Positions 51,501 to 63,159 of a stretch of 64,000 bases of DNA are shown here, in pieces. Under the pieces are notes generated by a model. It was not told where the DNA came from. It saw only the letters and a program-made list of their open reading frames with translations, and did not search any database. The first letter of the stretch is position 1; each line of letters opens with the position of its first letter. A program made the position numbers and the translations under genes. The stretch comes from Fremontodendron californicum (lineage: Eukaryota > Streptophyta > Magnoliopsida > Malvales > Malvaceae): the NCBI GenBank assembly GCA_030761205.1, contig JAULJL010000047.1, positions 1,619,501 through 1,683,500 of the forward strand, in the 5' to 3' direction.

Positions 51501-52480
51501 AATCATGCATGCGAAATATTGAAATTTAAATATAATAGTTTGATTATTTTTTATCAGTTTAAGTTTTTAAGATAATTGGTTACTTAATTTAACATTATAT
51601 ATATATATATATATATCAGAACTTTCGAGTATAACTTTTGACAACCCTTTTTTTTTAATATTTTTTTATTAGTGTCTTGTTATCCATCGGGCTATATTGC
51701 TCTAATCTTTTAAGGTAAAATTTTTTAAAATAATAAGCTATTATAATATAGTAACATTTAGAAACACTGTCAACTATGTGCCTGGCAAGTTACTTGTTTA
51801 TAAACTGTTGTACCCGTAAATGCTCGTTAATGCCCATAAATGTATTAATTCTAAATTTATTTGAGGGAAGTTTTAATTCTAATCTTTCTTCTACGATCCA
51901 CGCACAAACTCATTAATTATTCTTCCGGCTTGCACGTGAAGGGCGTGTTAAAACTTAAAAATCATGCATGCGAAATATTAAAATTTAAATATAATAGTTG
52001 GATCATTTCTTATCAGTTGAAGTTTTTAAGATAATTGATTACTCAATTTAACATTATATATATCAGAACTTTCGAGTATAAATTTCGACAACCGTTTTTT
52101 TTAAATATTTTTTTACCAGTGTCTTGTTCTCCATCGGGCTATATTGCTCTAATCTTTTAAGGTAATTTTTTTTTTAAATAATAAGCTATTATAATATAGT
52201 AACATTTAGAAATACTGTCAACTATGTGCCTGGCAAGTTACTTGTTTATAAACTGTTGTACCCGTAAATGCTCGTTAATGCCCATAAATGTATTAATTCT
52301 AAATTTATTTGAGGGAAAGTTTTAATTCTAATCTTTCGTCTACGATCCACGCACAAACTCATTAATCATTCATCCGGCTTGCACGTGAAGGGCGTGTTAA
52401 AACTTAAATATAATAGTTGAACTTTTTCTTATCAGTTTAAGCTTTTGGAATAATTGATCATCCAATTTAACATGAAATAT
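51501..52480. repeat. Tandem duplication, period 459 bp, 2.2 units
   Basis: Unit 1 is 51501-51959, unit 2 is 51960-about 52405, and a partial third unit runs to about 52480. The units are very similar: 'caactatgtgcctggcaagt', 'cgtaaatgctcgttaatgcc' and 'cacgtgaagggcgtgttaaa' occur in both. No ORF or transposon ends were seen. Confidence 0.92.
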
Positions 52481-53118
52481 ACTTGAAAATAAATTACATT
52501 CTCTGTTATTATCCTATGCAAACAAAAGCAAATATATATATATATATATATGCTTAAGCTTAACATTTCTTAATGATAAAAGCTGAAAGTTTATTTGCCA
52601 TGGCCTCCAGAACAAGTTCTAAGCATCATCATGAAGTAATATAAAAAATTAAAAAAAAAAAAAAAACTTTGATTTAATTGTTTATCTTGAGTTGCATTTG
52701 GCATGCAATCTGTCAACTGCAAGTTCATTATGCTTATGCCATAGCTAGCTAGCATTGCAGTGAGGGATCGATCCGGCCGGTCATGGCGATAACCAGGAAT
52801 TATGCTATACCTATTTAAAATAAAATTAAAAAAAAAAAAAAAAAGAATAATATCTACATGATCAACAGCTAATGCAGAATAAATTCGTATATTAAGTTAT
52901 TGAGACCAAATCTGCCAAATCATGTAATGTAAACCAAAAAAATAGAGAAATAAAACTTGTTGAAGAATGAGGATATATCTGATATATATGCAGATACCCC
53001 ATTAAAATGAGTGCTTGAGAAATTTCTAATAGCAATCGAACATTATAGCAATCTATGCAGAGATTATAGGAGTTCATTTCAAACCAATTATAAGCAAAAT
53101 TCCAATTCCTTGTACAAT
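52481..53118. other. Gene-free stretch
   Basis: A (TA)n tract near 52531, A tracts near 52653 and 52833, and a mixed-composition patch around 52740-52800. A 14-codon ORF at 52600 has no support. Nothing else was seen. Confidence 0.4.
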
Positions 53119-53126
53119 GTCTTCAC

Positions 53127-53305
53127 CTATGTTATCCGTATTTTTCATTTTTTTAAAAAATATTTATGTCCGACACATCTTCAGATATCTGTATGAAGTA
53201 TGATCCTCCAAATATATGAAAAATTTAGAAAAAAAAAAAATTGAATATACCTGTATCTAACACCTACCGGTATCTAACATTCTCCCCCAAATCCGGGTAA
53301 CATAG
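53127..53305 (+). mobile_element. MITE-A copy, left of a back-to-back pair
   Basis: Begins CTATGTTATCCGTATTT and ends CCGGGTAACATAG. The TSD GTCTTCAC lies at 53119-53126 and 53306-53313. Confidence 0.9.
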
Positions 53306-53313
53306 GTCTTCAC

Positions 53314-53500
53314 TTATGTTGCTCTGACTCTTTATTTTTCTTGAAGTACTCGTGTCCGATATCTATCCGGACATGGGTATGAGGATATGATCTTCCAAAG
53401 ACCTTCAAAATACATGAAAAAAGTTAGAATAAATCAAGCATATCCGTATCGGACACATACCCATGTCCGACACTCACACTCGAGTGTCTGAGTAACATAA
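53314..53500 (+). mobile_element. MITE-A copy, right of a back-to-back pair
   Basis: Begins TTATGTTGCTCTGACTC and ends GTCTGAGTAACATAA. It uses the same 8-mer GTCTTCAC on both sides (53306-53313 and 53501-53508). Confidence 0.9.
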
Positions 53501-53989
53501 GTCTTCACATTAGTTCCAACTGGCCATTTTGGAAAATCAATTGATTCTGATATGTCAGGATATTTTTATGCAGTTTGGGGGAATCTATCAGTGTCTCTAG
53601 ACAAAGTATTAAAGCAGAATCCTAAAATAGTTTGCTGGCATGTGGATAGGAATATAATTGCAGAAAGAGGAATTATCTGGTACACTGCAAGTTACAAGAT
53701 TAGATTGCTTCAGTTATATCATGAGCTCAGCTTTTCAATTTCTGATGGACATTGATCAAACAGAAGCAAGGGTAGGATAAATTTGGTTGCTCCATTTTCA
53801 TATACTCATTTTCCTTTTTTTTTTTTTTTTTGCCATTCCATGTCTAATTGATTATGAACAACAATATATATCCGTGTCGGACACATATTCATATCTGACA
53901 TTCATCCCAAATCCGGGTAACATATATAAGTCTTCACATTAGTTCCAACTAGCTATTTTGGGAAATCAATTGATTCTGATATGTCAGGA
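53501..53989. repeat. 60-bp duplication next to MITE-A ends, offset 429 bp
   Basis: 'gtcttcacattagttccaac' and the following sequence to 53560 recur at 53930-53989, each directly after a MITE-A right end. The second MITE-A is only a fragment (53866-53925). An ORF of 67 codons between them (53552-53755) matches no family I know. Confidence 0.82.
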
Positions 53990-54426
53990 AATTATCAAAA
54001 AAAGAAGAAGAAAAGACTATGAACAACAATGACAACCAATCCACCATGAATAAAACATGTGAGAACATCTAAAACATGATGCTTACAGCAATTTGATAAT
54101 TCTTTCTAGTTTGTTTTGGAACAAGGGAAGGTCACAGTCTCGAAATAAGATAATGGATTGCAGATACTGAAATTCGAACTCGATCCAGATATGTTATTAG
54201 TCAACTCTTAAAGATAACTCATGCACTAAATTAATTAGGTTAAGTTCTTTGTTCATAATATTTTTTTTTTCTAGTTTTGAGACTAATTAAAGATGTAACA
54301 CATAGGCTGCACCAAAATAAGAATAAAAAATGAGGATTTCCCACAATCTTGTTCAAGTTCTGTATTTTTCCCACTTATCATATTATTACATTGACAGACA
54401 AAACTATTTTTGTTTAGACAAACAAT

Positions 54427-54950
54427 TAGCCCTGTTCACTATTCGGGTTTAACCGAATTAACAGACCGAATTTTTTTCGGTTCGGTTAATCGGTTAACCG
54501 AACAAAGTTCGGTTCGATTAACGGTTAATGTTTTTGGAATATTTCGGTTATCGGTTAATTCGGTTCGGTTAAGCGAAAATAACCGAATTATACGAATTAA
54601 CCGAACTATAGTAAATCTTGTATGTTTAGTTGTTTAGTATGTTTAGTTGTTTAGTATGTTTGATGTTTGGATTTTATAATAGTTTTATTATGCTCTGTTT
54701 TTGGATTTTGGTTGGTTGGATAGATTATTTGGATATAAAATCATGTCTTAAAATAGGTTGCAAAATAAATTAGGTAAATATTTCGGTTAATTCGAAAACC
54801 GACCGAATTAACCGAAATAATTTCGGTTCGGTTAATTAACCGTTTTAACATTTCGGTTCGGTTAACGGTTAATGAAAAAAAAATTCGGTTAATTCGGTTA
54901 ATGATAATTCGATTCGATTATTAACCGAACTAACCGAATAAACACCCCTA
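54427..54950 (-). mobile_element. hAT-like fold-back element (family B), 524 bp
   Basis: Reverse-oriented sister of 9120-9643 with identical length. Ends TAGCCCTGTTCACTATTCGG and GAATAAACACCCCTA. The perfect 8-bp TSD CAAACAAT lies at 54419-54426 and 54951-54958. Confidence 0.93.
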
Positions 54951-55348
54951 CAAACAATTACTTAATTTGATGTATCAAAAAGTGCATGTACCTAAACCAT
55001 TTGTAGGATAACAAAACAAGGTGCTAGCTAGTACTTCATTTCATGTTCTTGTTAAAGGACCCAATGGTGATCATTTCCAACATTAGTACATAAAAAAGTA
55101 CTTAACTTTCCCTTATGTTGTCAAAATGAAGTTGAGTGTTCTATGTCCTTTTGTCCAAACAACTCTAAAACCAGCTGTTTTTTTTTTTTTTTTTTTAATT
55201 TTTGTTGCTTGAGCAGTACAAAAGAATAGTTAACTTTTGCATACTCTTATCTTAACTGTTACTACCTTCTGATCTCTGCAAGGATGTTATTGTTTCAATT
55301 TTTAAAAAAAAAAAAATTGGAATTTGAGATAAAAGAATGGGTTACAAA

Positions 55349-55768
55349 TAGAGGTGAACATTAATCGTTTTAAATCGATTTAACCAACTGAATCGATTGA
55401 ATTTAGTTAATTTGGTTCTCTTTATTCAGTTTTGAAATTAATTTGTTATGGAAAACGGTTTATTCGGTCAGTTATCGATTTTTAAAATTGATAACCGAAG
55501 TAACCGATTTTTTTAATTTTAATTATATTTTATATTTAATATAAATAAAATATATTTATATAATAATTTAAAATTATATTATATAATATGTAATATACAA
55601 TAAATAATTTATTTGTTAAATAGTTCAAACCGATTAAACCCATCGAACCGACCGACTTAAGTCGGTTTCGATTTTTTCGGTTTTAAGATTCTTTGTCGAT
55701 CGGTTTTATAATTAAGTTTAATCGGTTTTCGAAATTTTAGAACCAAATCGATCGAATGCTCATCTCCA
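55349..55768. repeat. Diverged CGGTT-rich fold-back element
   Basis: Begins TAGAGGTGAACATTAATCG and ends GAATGCTCATCTCCA, with inverted 'aatcgatt...aatcggtt' blocks and an AT-rich centre. No matching 8-bp flanks. Confidence 0.65.
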
Positions 55769-55781
55769 ATTTCAGATGCTG

Positions 55782-55870
55782 AAATTCAATCCAAATCTGA
55801 TAGATGTCATCTCTTAAAAATGACTATATAAATGGACATCTCTTAAAAATGACTATATAAATCAACCGAA
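55782..55870 (-). mobile_element. Decayed SINE with internal duplication
   Basis: 'gatgctgaaattcaatccaa' followed by two copies of 'catctcttaaaaatgactat'. Same order as the other minus-strand SINEs. Confidence 0.6.
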
Positions 55871-57741
55871 TTAAAATTTGATTTTATTATTCTTTCACTT
55901 TAAAGAGAGGGGAACATGGATATTTGTTCTTCCTTGTACTTACATTTCCTTTTTATAGATTCTATGTTAATATAGTTTTACTTTTTAAAAAACTAGAAGA
56001 GAAGGAAGCTCTGAAAAGAGCAAACACACACAGCAGTACCACAGCTGAGAATATCAGATTAAGGATTAGTTCAATCATAAGCAAGACAGGTGTAAGATTC
56101 TTACTGGTTAACCATTTATTGACCATACGTGTCATGACAGCATTGGCTGAAATAGAAAGTGAGAAATGACCACGGAATGCTATTCCCTTGTGGGAAAAAA
56201 AAAAAAAAAAGTTTAGAGATTCCTAAGGAATTATAATGTAAGAATCTTAACTCAAACTAAAGCCAATGAGTCATATTCTCCAAGTTAAGAATTTTTTTTT
56301 GGTTATTCTTCTCTACCCAAAGCCACAAAAAATGGATTCTCTCTCTCCCCATCTTTTTTTTCCCTTTTGGCTAATTTAGTTTGATGCTTTTCAACATTCA
56401 TGATTAACGAAGAATGTTACGATTGTTATTTTACGATTTCGATTTTTTTTTTATCGATATTTATCTCAATCGATTGCTATATTCATGGAATAAAAAACTC
56501 GAATCGAACCGATTGGTTGAACCAGAAATCGGTGGTCTATTTGATTCGATACTATACATAAAATTGAACTTTTCTTGAAAAAGTTAAAAACTATTTATAT
56601 TTTTATTTATTTTTTAAGTGATGAAATTTGAACCTTTAACCTCTTGATTTTATAATAAAAATCATACCACTAAACCAGTTACATATTCTTATTAATTGTT
56701 TACTATATTTATTACTTATTTAACATTAAAACTATTTTAATATATATTTTTAAAATCATTTTTATTAAATCGTCCGGTCCAACCGGTTGGATCAGAAACC
56801 GAAGATCTGACCAGTTCAAATTCCGATCTGATTCTTTCAATATTAATGATATTATTTGTTAAATCAACAATCGTAATAAATATAACGCGATCAAAAATGT
56901 ATTTACGATCACGTTTTAAATCCATGGATTAGTGTTTATATGTACTCATAACTTGATCAGTCACTTTACAAGAATATTGTCTAGTTTAGAGATTGCTTAT
57001 GTTTTGTTTTATCGAATAATATTTCTAGCTTGAATATCGTCTTCGTTTTATTCTTTTAGCTCTGATTGGTTGACAGGAACAACTGATCATCATTCTCCTA
57101 TACATCAGTTAAATTGTTCAAAGTTTTTACAAATTGTTCTTTTGCTTTGAAATATATGCTTCCCGGATTTAAATTGTGATCGTGGACTCGTTTTTTATTA
57201 TATTGTGTTTATCGTGTTTGTAAACATAATGAATGTTATTACGATCATTGCAGTGGATTTTTTTTTTAATTTTGCACAACTTATCATAAAACATAATAAT
57301 TATATTTATAATTATAAAAAAAAAATTAATACTTTTTAAAATAGTCTATAATACTCTATGAACTTTTATTTATTAAAGAAAAAAACATTACAAGTTGTAA
57401 ACTGAATTATATACATGTAATTCATGATCATGAATTTAATCATTATGGACCGATAGCCATTTAAATCCCCATTGCAATGAATATATGTGGTGAAAAGAGT
57501 CAAAACCGCAAAATAGCGATCGTAACATTGAGTTGCGACTTTCGACAAATATTTAAATTTCTGAATAAGATTATCCTATTTCAATTGAAAGCACCATAAT
57601 TTATATATCTCTAACTATATAATGCTCATTATAGAAAGCAATGATATTAATTTCATTGCATATGATACAATATTTCATCACCAAAGAATATGATTCCAAC
57701 ATCAAGGGGTGAAGAAAAATTTTGAGGTAGCCATGAGATTG

Positions 57742-57772
<31 letters not shown>

Positions 57773-57835
57773 CAAAAGGAATAATAATACATGTCACAGT
57801 GTAGCTTAGTGAATCTGAAGCTTAAGGTGTGTTTG
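55871..57835. other. Gene-free stretch with family-J copy and dispersed repeats
   Basis: 56485-56845 is a minus-strand family-J relative ('cctttaacctcttgatttta', 'accactaaaccagtt'). 56400-56480, 56860-56935 and 57185-57545 share 'gttacgatcattgc' and 'gtttatcgtgtttgtaaac' words with 48.1 kb. No exon was recognised. Confidence 0.45.
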
Positions 57836-58316
57836 GTAAAGTGGAAAAGTGGAAGGATGGATAGAGGAGAGTGAAAAAATGGAACGAAAATGAATTTCGG
57901 GTGTGTTTGGTAAGAAAGAAAAATGAGAGAAAAGAAAATATGAAAGATTATCATTTTTCACATCTGTTAACAAAAACAAATCACTCCAAATTGGAAAGAA
58001 AAGAGGGAAAAAAAAATGAGAGTGGTGTGAGTCAAGTATGTATATTTACAAGATTATCCATCAATTTTTAAATTTTATTTTTTCATCTTAACTTACAATG
58101 GGTATAATAGTAAAACAATATACATTTCATTTGTTTCCTCTCATTTTTCAATCATACCAAACAATGGATGGAAAGAAAATTATTTTTCTTTTCCACTTTT
58201 CTATCTTTCCTACCAAACACACTAATTGAAAGAAAATAAATATTTTCTATCATTCTATTTTTCTTCTCCAATTTTTCATTTTTTTTAATTTTCTTTCCAC
58301 TTAACAAAGCAAAACC
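57836..58316. mobile_element. Tourist-like MITE with GTGTGTTTGGTA end, copy 1
   Basis: Begins GGTGTGTTTGGTAAAGTGG and ends AACAAAGCAAAACC; TTAA flanks both sides. Purine-rich left and pyrimidine-rich right halves are inverted repeats ('ggaaaagtggaaggatgg' and relatives). The ends resemble the PIF/Harbinger-type GG..GTTTGGT pattern with a TAA target. Confidence 0.75.
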
Positions 58317-58320
58317 TTAA

Positions 58321-58759
58321 GGTGTGCTTGGTAGAGTGGAAAAGTGGAAGGATGAAAAGAGGAGTGTGGAAAAGTGAAAAGAAAATAAATTTTGAGTGTG
58401 CTTGGTAAGAAAGAAAAGTGAGAGGAAAGAAAATAGGAAAAATCATCATTTTCCACACCTATTAACAAAAATAAATCACTCCAAATTGAAAAGAAAAGAG
58501 GAAAGAAAATGAGAGGTGTGACTCATCTTAACTTACAATGAGTATAATTGCTAAAACAATATACTATTCATTTTCTTTTCTTACATTTTTCAACTGTACC
58601 AAGCAATGGATGGAAATAAAATGTAATTTTTTTCCTTTTTTTCATCTTTTCTACCAAGCACACCAATGGAAAGAAAAAATATGTTTTCCATCTTTTCACT
58701 TTTCTCTTCCTCCAATTTTCCATCTTTCTAATTTTCTTTCCATCCTACCAAGCAAAGCC
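58321..58759. mobile_element. Tourist-like MITE, copy 2
   Basis: Begins GGTGTGCTTGGTAGAGTGG and ends TACCAAGCAAAGCC. It shares the central TTAA with copy 1, so the two lie head to tail with no other spacer. Confidence 0.78.
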
Positions 58760-58774
58760 TTAATGTTCTTTTAA

Positions 58775-58913
58775 ATATATATATTTTTTTGTATAAAAAA
58801 ATTGCAGTTTGAGGATAGGAGAAATTTTTGTAGATATTGGAATTCGAATCCCAAACTTACTAGATGTCGCCTCTTAAAAGTAGTTGTATGAACCGACTGA
58901 GTTAAGCAGGTTC
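58775..58913 (-). mobile_element. tRNA-derived SINE with 13-bp TSD
   Basis: The perfect TSD AATGTTCTTTTAA lies at 58762-58774 and 58914-58926. On the minus strand it has an A-box-like TTAACTCAGTCGGTTCA, then the B-box-like GATTCGAATTCC, then an A-rich tail. 139 bp, non-coding. Confidence 0.88.
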
Positions 58914-58926
58914 AATGTTCTTTTAA

Positions 58927-60895
58927 CCGAATATTAGATCAATAACAACTAAAGGAATTATATATCTTGTGTTCATAAAATGTGTAATTTTTTTTAGGGG
59001 ATCGGGAAGGTAGATTCGAACTCAGCTTTTTAAGTAAGGGATGCATGCATCAATCGTTAAATCAAATAGTCGAATATAAAATGTGTAAATTAATTTGAAG
59101 ATCCCATGTTAGCTCTCATGGTTGGTTCTCTTTTGTTATTTGTATGACTAAGACAAAGAGGTAAACCTACTCAAAGATCTGATAGTCCGTCCGATCTGGC
59201 TCGAATTTGAATAAAAAATTTGTAATTTGGGTCGGTCCGATTTAGTATTCATTAAATAAAAAATATTTTTTATTTAAATTTAATTATAATATATATATTA
59301 ATATAAAATTATTTTTTAATATTTTAATAATATATGAACAGTAAAACGAGCTTACGGGTTAACCCGAGCCCGACCCAAAAAGGATTTGAACAAAAAAAAA
59401 AAAATTCGGATTACAATCCGATCCGATCCGATCCATGAACAGATCTACAGAGAGTTCTTATTTCCAAAACCATCCCCATCCCCCTTCCCCATAACCATCC
59501 ATCTCTCAATTAGTTCACATTCTTTAAATAGTTCCATGAAAGGTACAACATAATATTTACTTTATTTTCACTAATTTCCTTGTATTCTTTCTGCTATAGA
59601 GTCAAGGCTGTCTATTTCATGCATATATTCTAAGCCATTTTCATTTGTTTGGGGCAACCCAAGTTGTTGCTAACCTAATAATACTAGGTCCAGGGTACTA
59701 GGCTTTTCTGGTCCAACTGCATCTTCTTCTTTTTCTTTTTCTTTTTCTTTTTCTTTTTCTCTTTTTTTTTTTTTTTTTTTAAACTTTTCTCCATTTTAAT
59801 CTTCCCCTTGATGCATTCCTTTCAGTTTAAAGATAATTTGCTAAAAAAGGTTTGAATCCTATATATAATCAGTTAACAAATAAAACAAGATGGGAACATA
59901 TCAGAAACTTGAAAGCATTGGATGTGTTTATCTGAATGATGCTTTTAACATATGTTTCCCCCATTTGCTAGATATTGCAAAAAAAAAAAAAAAAAATGTG
60001 ATTTTCATTTCACTATGTCAAGAATATTCATTGAGGAATTTGAAAGTTACTAGGAACACCATGGTATGGATATATTAGAATATGTTTTTTTTTTTTTTTT
60101 TTTTAGAAATTTTTTATATCGACGATAATAGATGAACTGTTACAAGGAGATTACAATTTAAAAATTTCTCGGATATGCTGAAAGACACATGTTAAAAGAG
60201 TTTTATGAACTGACTGAATTAAACCAAGTTCATCTTTATTAATTTCCTATTAAAAAATACAAGGACCTTAGGAAACTCAATGTCTTTAATTGATTATCCA
60301 AAATAGAGGTCCATGATTACATAATTCTTCCATATGTTTGTCAGAATTTTAATTTAAAAAAAAAAAAAAAATCAAACTCTTTGATATATTCTTTTGCATA
60401 TAAATATATATATATTGATTACTTTTGTCATATATATCAAATATAGAATTATGGAATAAAATTCATAAGTCCATAGTAGCAAATAACAAGATTGAAAGAT
60501 CAATCTATTCAGAATTGTACTAAAAATGCAATAAATTATTAGTACACATTATACACAGTAGTTTTATATTATTTATTATGTTTCGTATTTTCTTATAAAT
60601 TATTAAATGTTTTAAAATTTTAAATATAAATATAATATGTATTAACGTGTCGTATTAATAATATTTTAATTTATCGTGTCATATTAATTATATTATTTTT
60701 ATGTTTATTAAATACATCATATTTTTCTGATCTAAATAATTTAAAATGTGGTAATTTTAGTGTCAAATCTAGCCAAACCCTATAGAATGGTAAATGTATC
60801 TGAATTCTGAAGCATCCATTCACCATTGATATCAGTAAGTTCTGGAAATTATTGGAAAAAAACAGAAAGAACAAATCTCAAATTATCATCAGGAA
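58927..60895. other. Gene-free stretch
   Basis: 59162-59450 is a family-F relative (taaacctactcaaagatctg ... ccatgaacagatcta; flanks match at 6 of 8). 59725-59780 is a CTTTTT repeat. 60080-60240 may be a decayed SINE behind a T tract. 60580-60700 is a decayed family-D piece. No exon was seen. Confidence 0.45.
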
Positions 60896-61167
60896 TAGAC
60901 CTGCTCATGGCCGGGCAGCCCGCCTAGCCCGGCAGGTTCGGCTTGTATTGGATCGGGCTTGGACAGGATATTTTTGTTTCGGGTCGAAACAGTATTTTTT
61001 TAATTAAAATAATAATAATTTATTCAATTTTAATTATAAAAATATATAAAAAAATAATAAAATATATTTTTTTAATCCGATAAACAGTAAATTCAGGCCT
61101 ACCGGGCCTGGACAAAAAATATGAAAAAAAATCGGACCTCGGCCCGGCCCGACCATGAACAGGTCTA
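60896..61167 (+). mobile_element. hAT-like element, CATGGCCGGGC type (family F), 272 bp
   Basis: Ends TAGACCTGCTCATGGCCGGG and CATGAACAGGTCTA. The perfect 8-bp TSD ATCAGGAA lies at 60888-60895 and 61168-61175. Confidence 0.92.
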
Positions 61168-62192
61168 ATCAGGAATAAAATGAATGTAAAATCATTGTTG
61201 AACTCACTGTGAACTAGACAATCACTTTGTGGTGGGAAAATGTTTAAAGCTATGAGAGGGAACAAACACCAATATCCTGTAAGAAACAGACAATTTTTGT
61301 AACTAAAAAGGAACTGCCTGGAATGAATAGATAGAAACAAGGAATGTATAAATGAGATATCTGTTCGCAAACTACTCGAGTTTGATTTGAAAAAATTCAA
61401 ATCGACTCGATTATTGTTGAGCCAAACTCGAATTCGAGTAGCTCAATTTATCTAACAAATCGAGTTCGAATATCTTAATGTTCGTTTTGAATAGCTCACA
61501 ACTCTAATCGATGTTTTTTTTTTTTTTTTTTTAAAATATAATTTTTAATTAATATTTTAAAAAAATCATAATTTGAATTCAAACTCGAATTTAAATAATC
61601 GAATTTGAAATTAAATATAAAAATCGAATTCGTTTTTTATTAAGTAAACGAATCTAATCGAACAAACTTGAATAGTTTAATATTTATTTCAAATCGAACT
61701 CAACCCGAGTTTCAAATCAAACTCAAACTGCTTGGACGTAGCTAGGCTCGATTACAAGGACAAACTAACTTGTAATTTTAAACATAAATATCAACAAAAG
61801 AAGATAGGGATTTGGGAGCATTTATTAGATTTTTTTTCCTCTTATGTTCTCCAGTCTCCATTAATCTAAACAGTGTACAGATTGGAACACAACTTTTAAG
61901 AACTGAGAAATGAAAATATACATTAACAGTGGAAACTTATCCTCAAGGTCCCAACAAATTAGCCTTAATCTGGGGTTAAAAAGAATAAAAAGGTAAAGGT
62001 TAAAATATATATATATATATAGAGAGAGGAATTGATTTCAACCCTTGAATACATGCTTCTATGAAAAAACAAGCAAAAACCTAGTAAAATATACTTGCAT
62101 TGAGTAGCAGTAAGACTCTTGTTGACACTCTAGTCAGCAAATGTGATCAACTGCTTTCGTAAATCTCTTTCCTATGTATGCATTGAGAGTTT
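61168..62192. other. 3' side of the kinase-like gene
   Basis: 61365-61760 is a decayed CTCGA-rich element of family C. A short TA/GA microsatellite lies at about 62009-62027. The last 200 bp probably include the 3' UTR of the gene ending at 62193. Confidence 0.4.
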
Positions 62193-62540
62193 TTAAAGTA
62201 TGCTTTTCTTTCCTTTAACCCGGGTTTCGCCATTTTTGTCGTTTCGGGATCCTGTCGGAGGCTTAGGTGGTTCGTATGAATCGCCTGCAACATGCTTCTT
62301 TCGCCTCGGAGGAGCACCACCCATGCTGGTGGCTGAGTCAACCAATGGACCTGACCAAGTTTGAATTGGTTCTTTTGAATGAGTGAATAATGTAGAGCTA
62401 AAGGGGACATCAGAAGGAACAAATGAAGGATCGATGTGATGCGATGATCCTAGAGGAAATCCGAGTGCTCCATCCTGGTGTGGTGGGGGAAACTTTTCGC
62501 TTTTGCTCTTTGCATTGGCATGGGTTATTAAACGCCTTCT
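62193..62540 (-). CDS. C-terminal exon of a probable CDK-like protein kinase
   Basis: Last coding exon only: 115 codons plus the TAA stop, entered in phase 0 through the acceptor 'gaagcag' just above 62540. It begins RRRLITHANAKSKSEKFPPP and includes HQDGALGFPLGSSHHIDP, IQTWSGPLVDSA and the basic segment APPRRKKH. This composition and wording recall the C-terminal tails of Arabidopsis cyclin-dependent-kinase-like proteins of the At1g54610/IBS1 group, which lie downstream of the kinase domain. The kinase domain itself must lie beyond the right window edge, because 62541-64000 looks entirely intronic. Without it the family assignment rests on the tail alone; the exon itself is well supported by its non-repetitive, codon-like sequence and clean acceptor. 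Confidence 0.6.
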   Translation of the reverse strand, partial: RRRLITHANAKSKSEKFPPPHQDGALGFPLGSSHHIDPSFVPSDVPFSSTLFTHSKEPIQTWSGPLVDSATSMGGAPPRRKKHVAGDSYEPPKPPTGSRNDKNGETRVKGKKSIL

Positions 62541-62620
62541 CTGCTTCACCAGGAAACCCCAAATTAGTTTTAAAAAAATATATCAGGAAATTTTAAACAG
62601 GTGCTCATATCAGTCACAGC

Positions 62621-63159
62621 GTATGTTTCTCGAATTTGGATATGAGTGTCGGATACGGATATGTGTCCGACACGAGTATGTTCAGTTTTTTTAAGTTTTT
62701 CCATGTATTTGGAGGATCCTTGGAGGGTCATATCCCCATACCCATTTCCGAATGTGTCGGACACGAATTCGGACACGGGTACTTCAAGAAAAATGAAGAG
62801 TCGGAGTAACAAAATTTACTCGGACTTAGGTGTGAGTGACGGATATAGGTATGTATCCGACACGGGTATGTTCAATTTTTCTAAGTTTTTCCATGTATTT
62901 GGAGGATCCTTAAAGAGTCCCATCTCCATACCCATTTCCAAATGTGTCGAACACAGGTACTTCAAGAAAAATGAAGAGTCGGAGTAACAAAAGTTACTCG
63001 GACTTGGGTGTGAGTGTCGGATATGGGTATGTGTCCGTCACGGGTATGTTCAGTTTTTCTAAGTTTTTCCATGTATTTGGAGGGTTCCTGGAAGGTCATA
63101 TCTCAATATGCGTCGGACACGGATACTTCAAGAAAAATGAAAAGTCGGGAGCAACATAG
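62621..63159 (-). mobile_element. Trimeric MITE-A array inside a single TSD
   Basis: Three tandem minus-strand MITE-A units (62621-62810, about 62814-62987, 62993-63159). The outer ends are GTATGTTTCTCG and GGAGCAACATAG. The perfect TSD GTCACAGC lies at 62613-62620 and 63160-63167. Both inner joints read AACAAAA followed by TTACTCGGACTT or GTTACTCGGACT. Confidence 0.92.

Noticed and set aside
52600..52644. 14-codon ORF (ATGGCCTCC...) with a good-looking start context
   Set aside because: No downstream exon could be joined and there is no similarity to a known peptide.
53552..53755. 67-codon ORF
   Set aside because: Lies between two copies of a MITE-A-linked duplication. I could not relate it to any protein.
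62646..62987. ORFs of 70-140 codons with SDTGT/CRTRV/FHVFGGSL-type residues, here and at many other sites
   Set aside because: They are translations of MITE-A copies in various frames. They appear wherever the repeat occurs and show no codon bias or homology.
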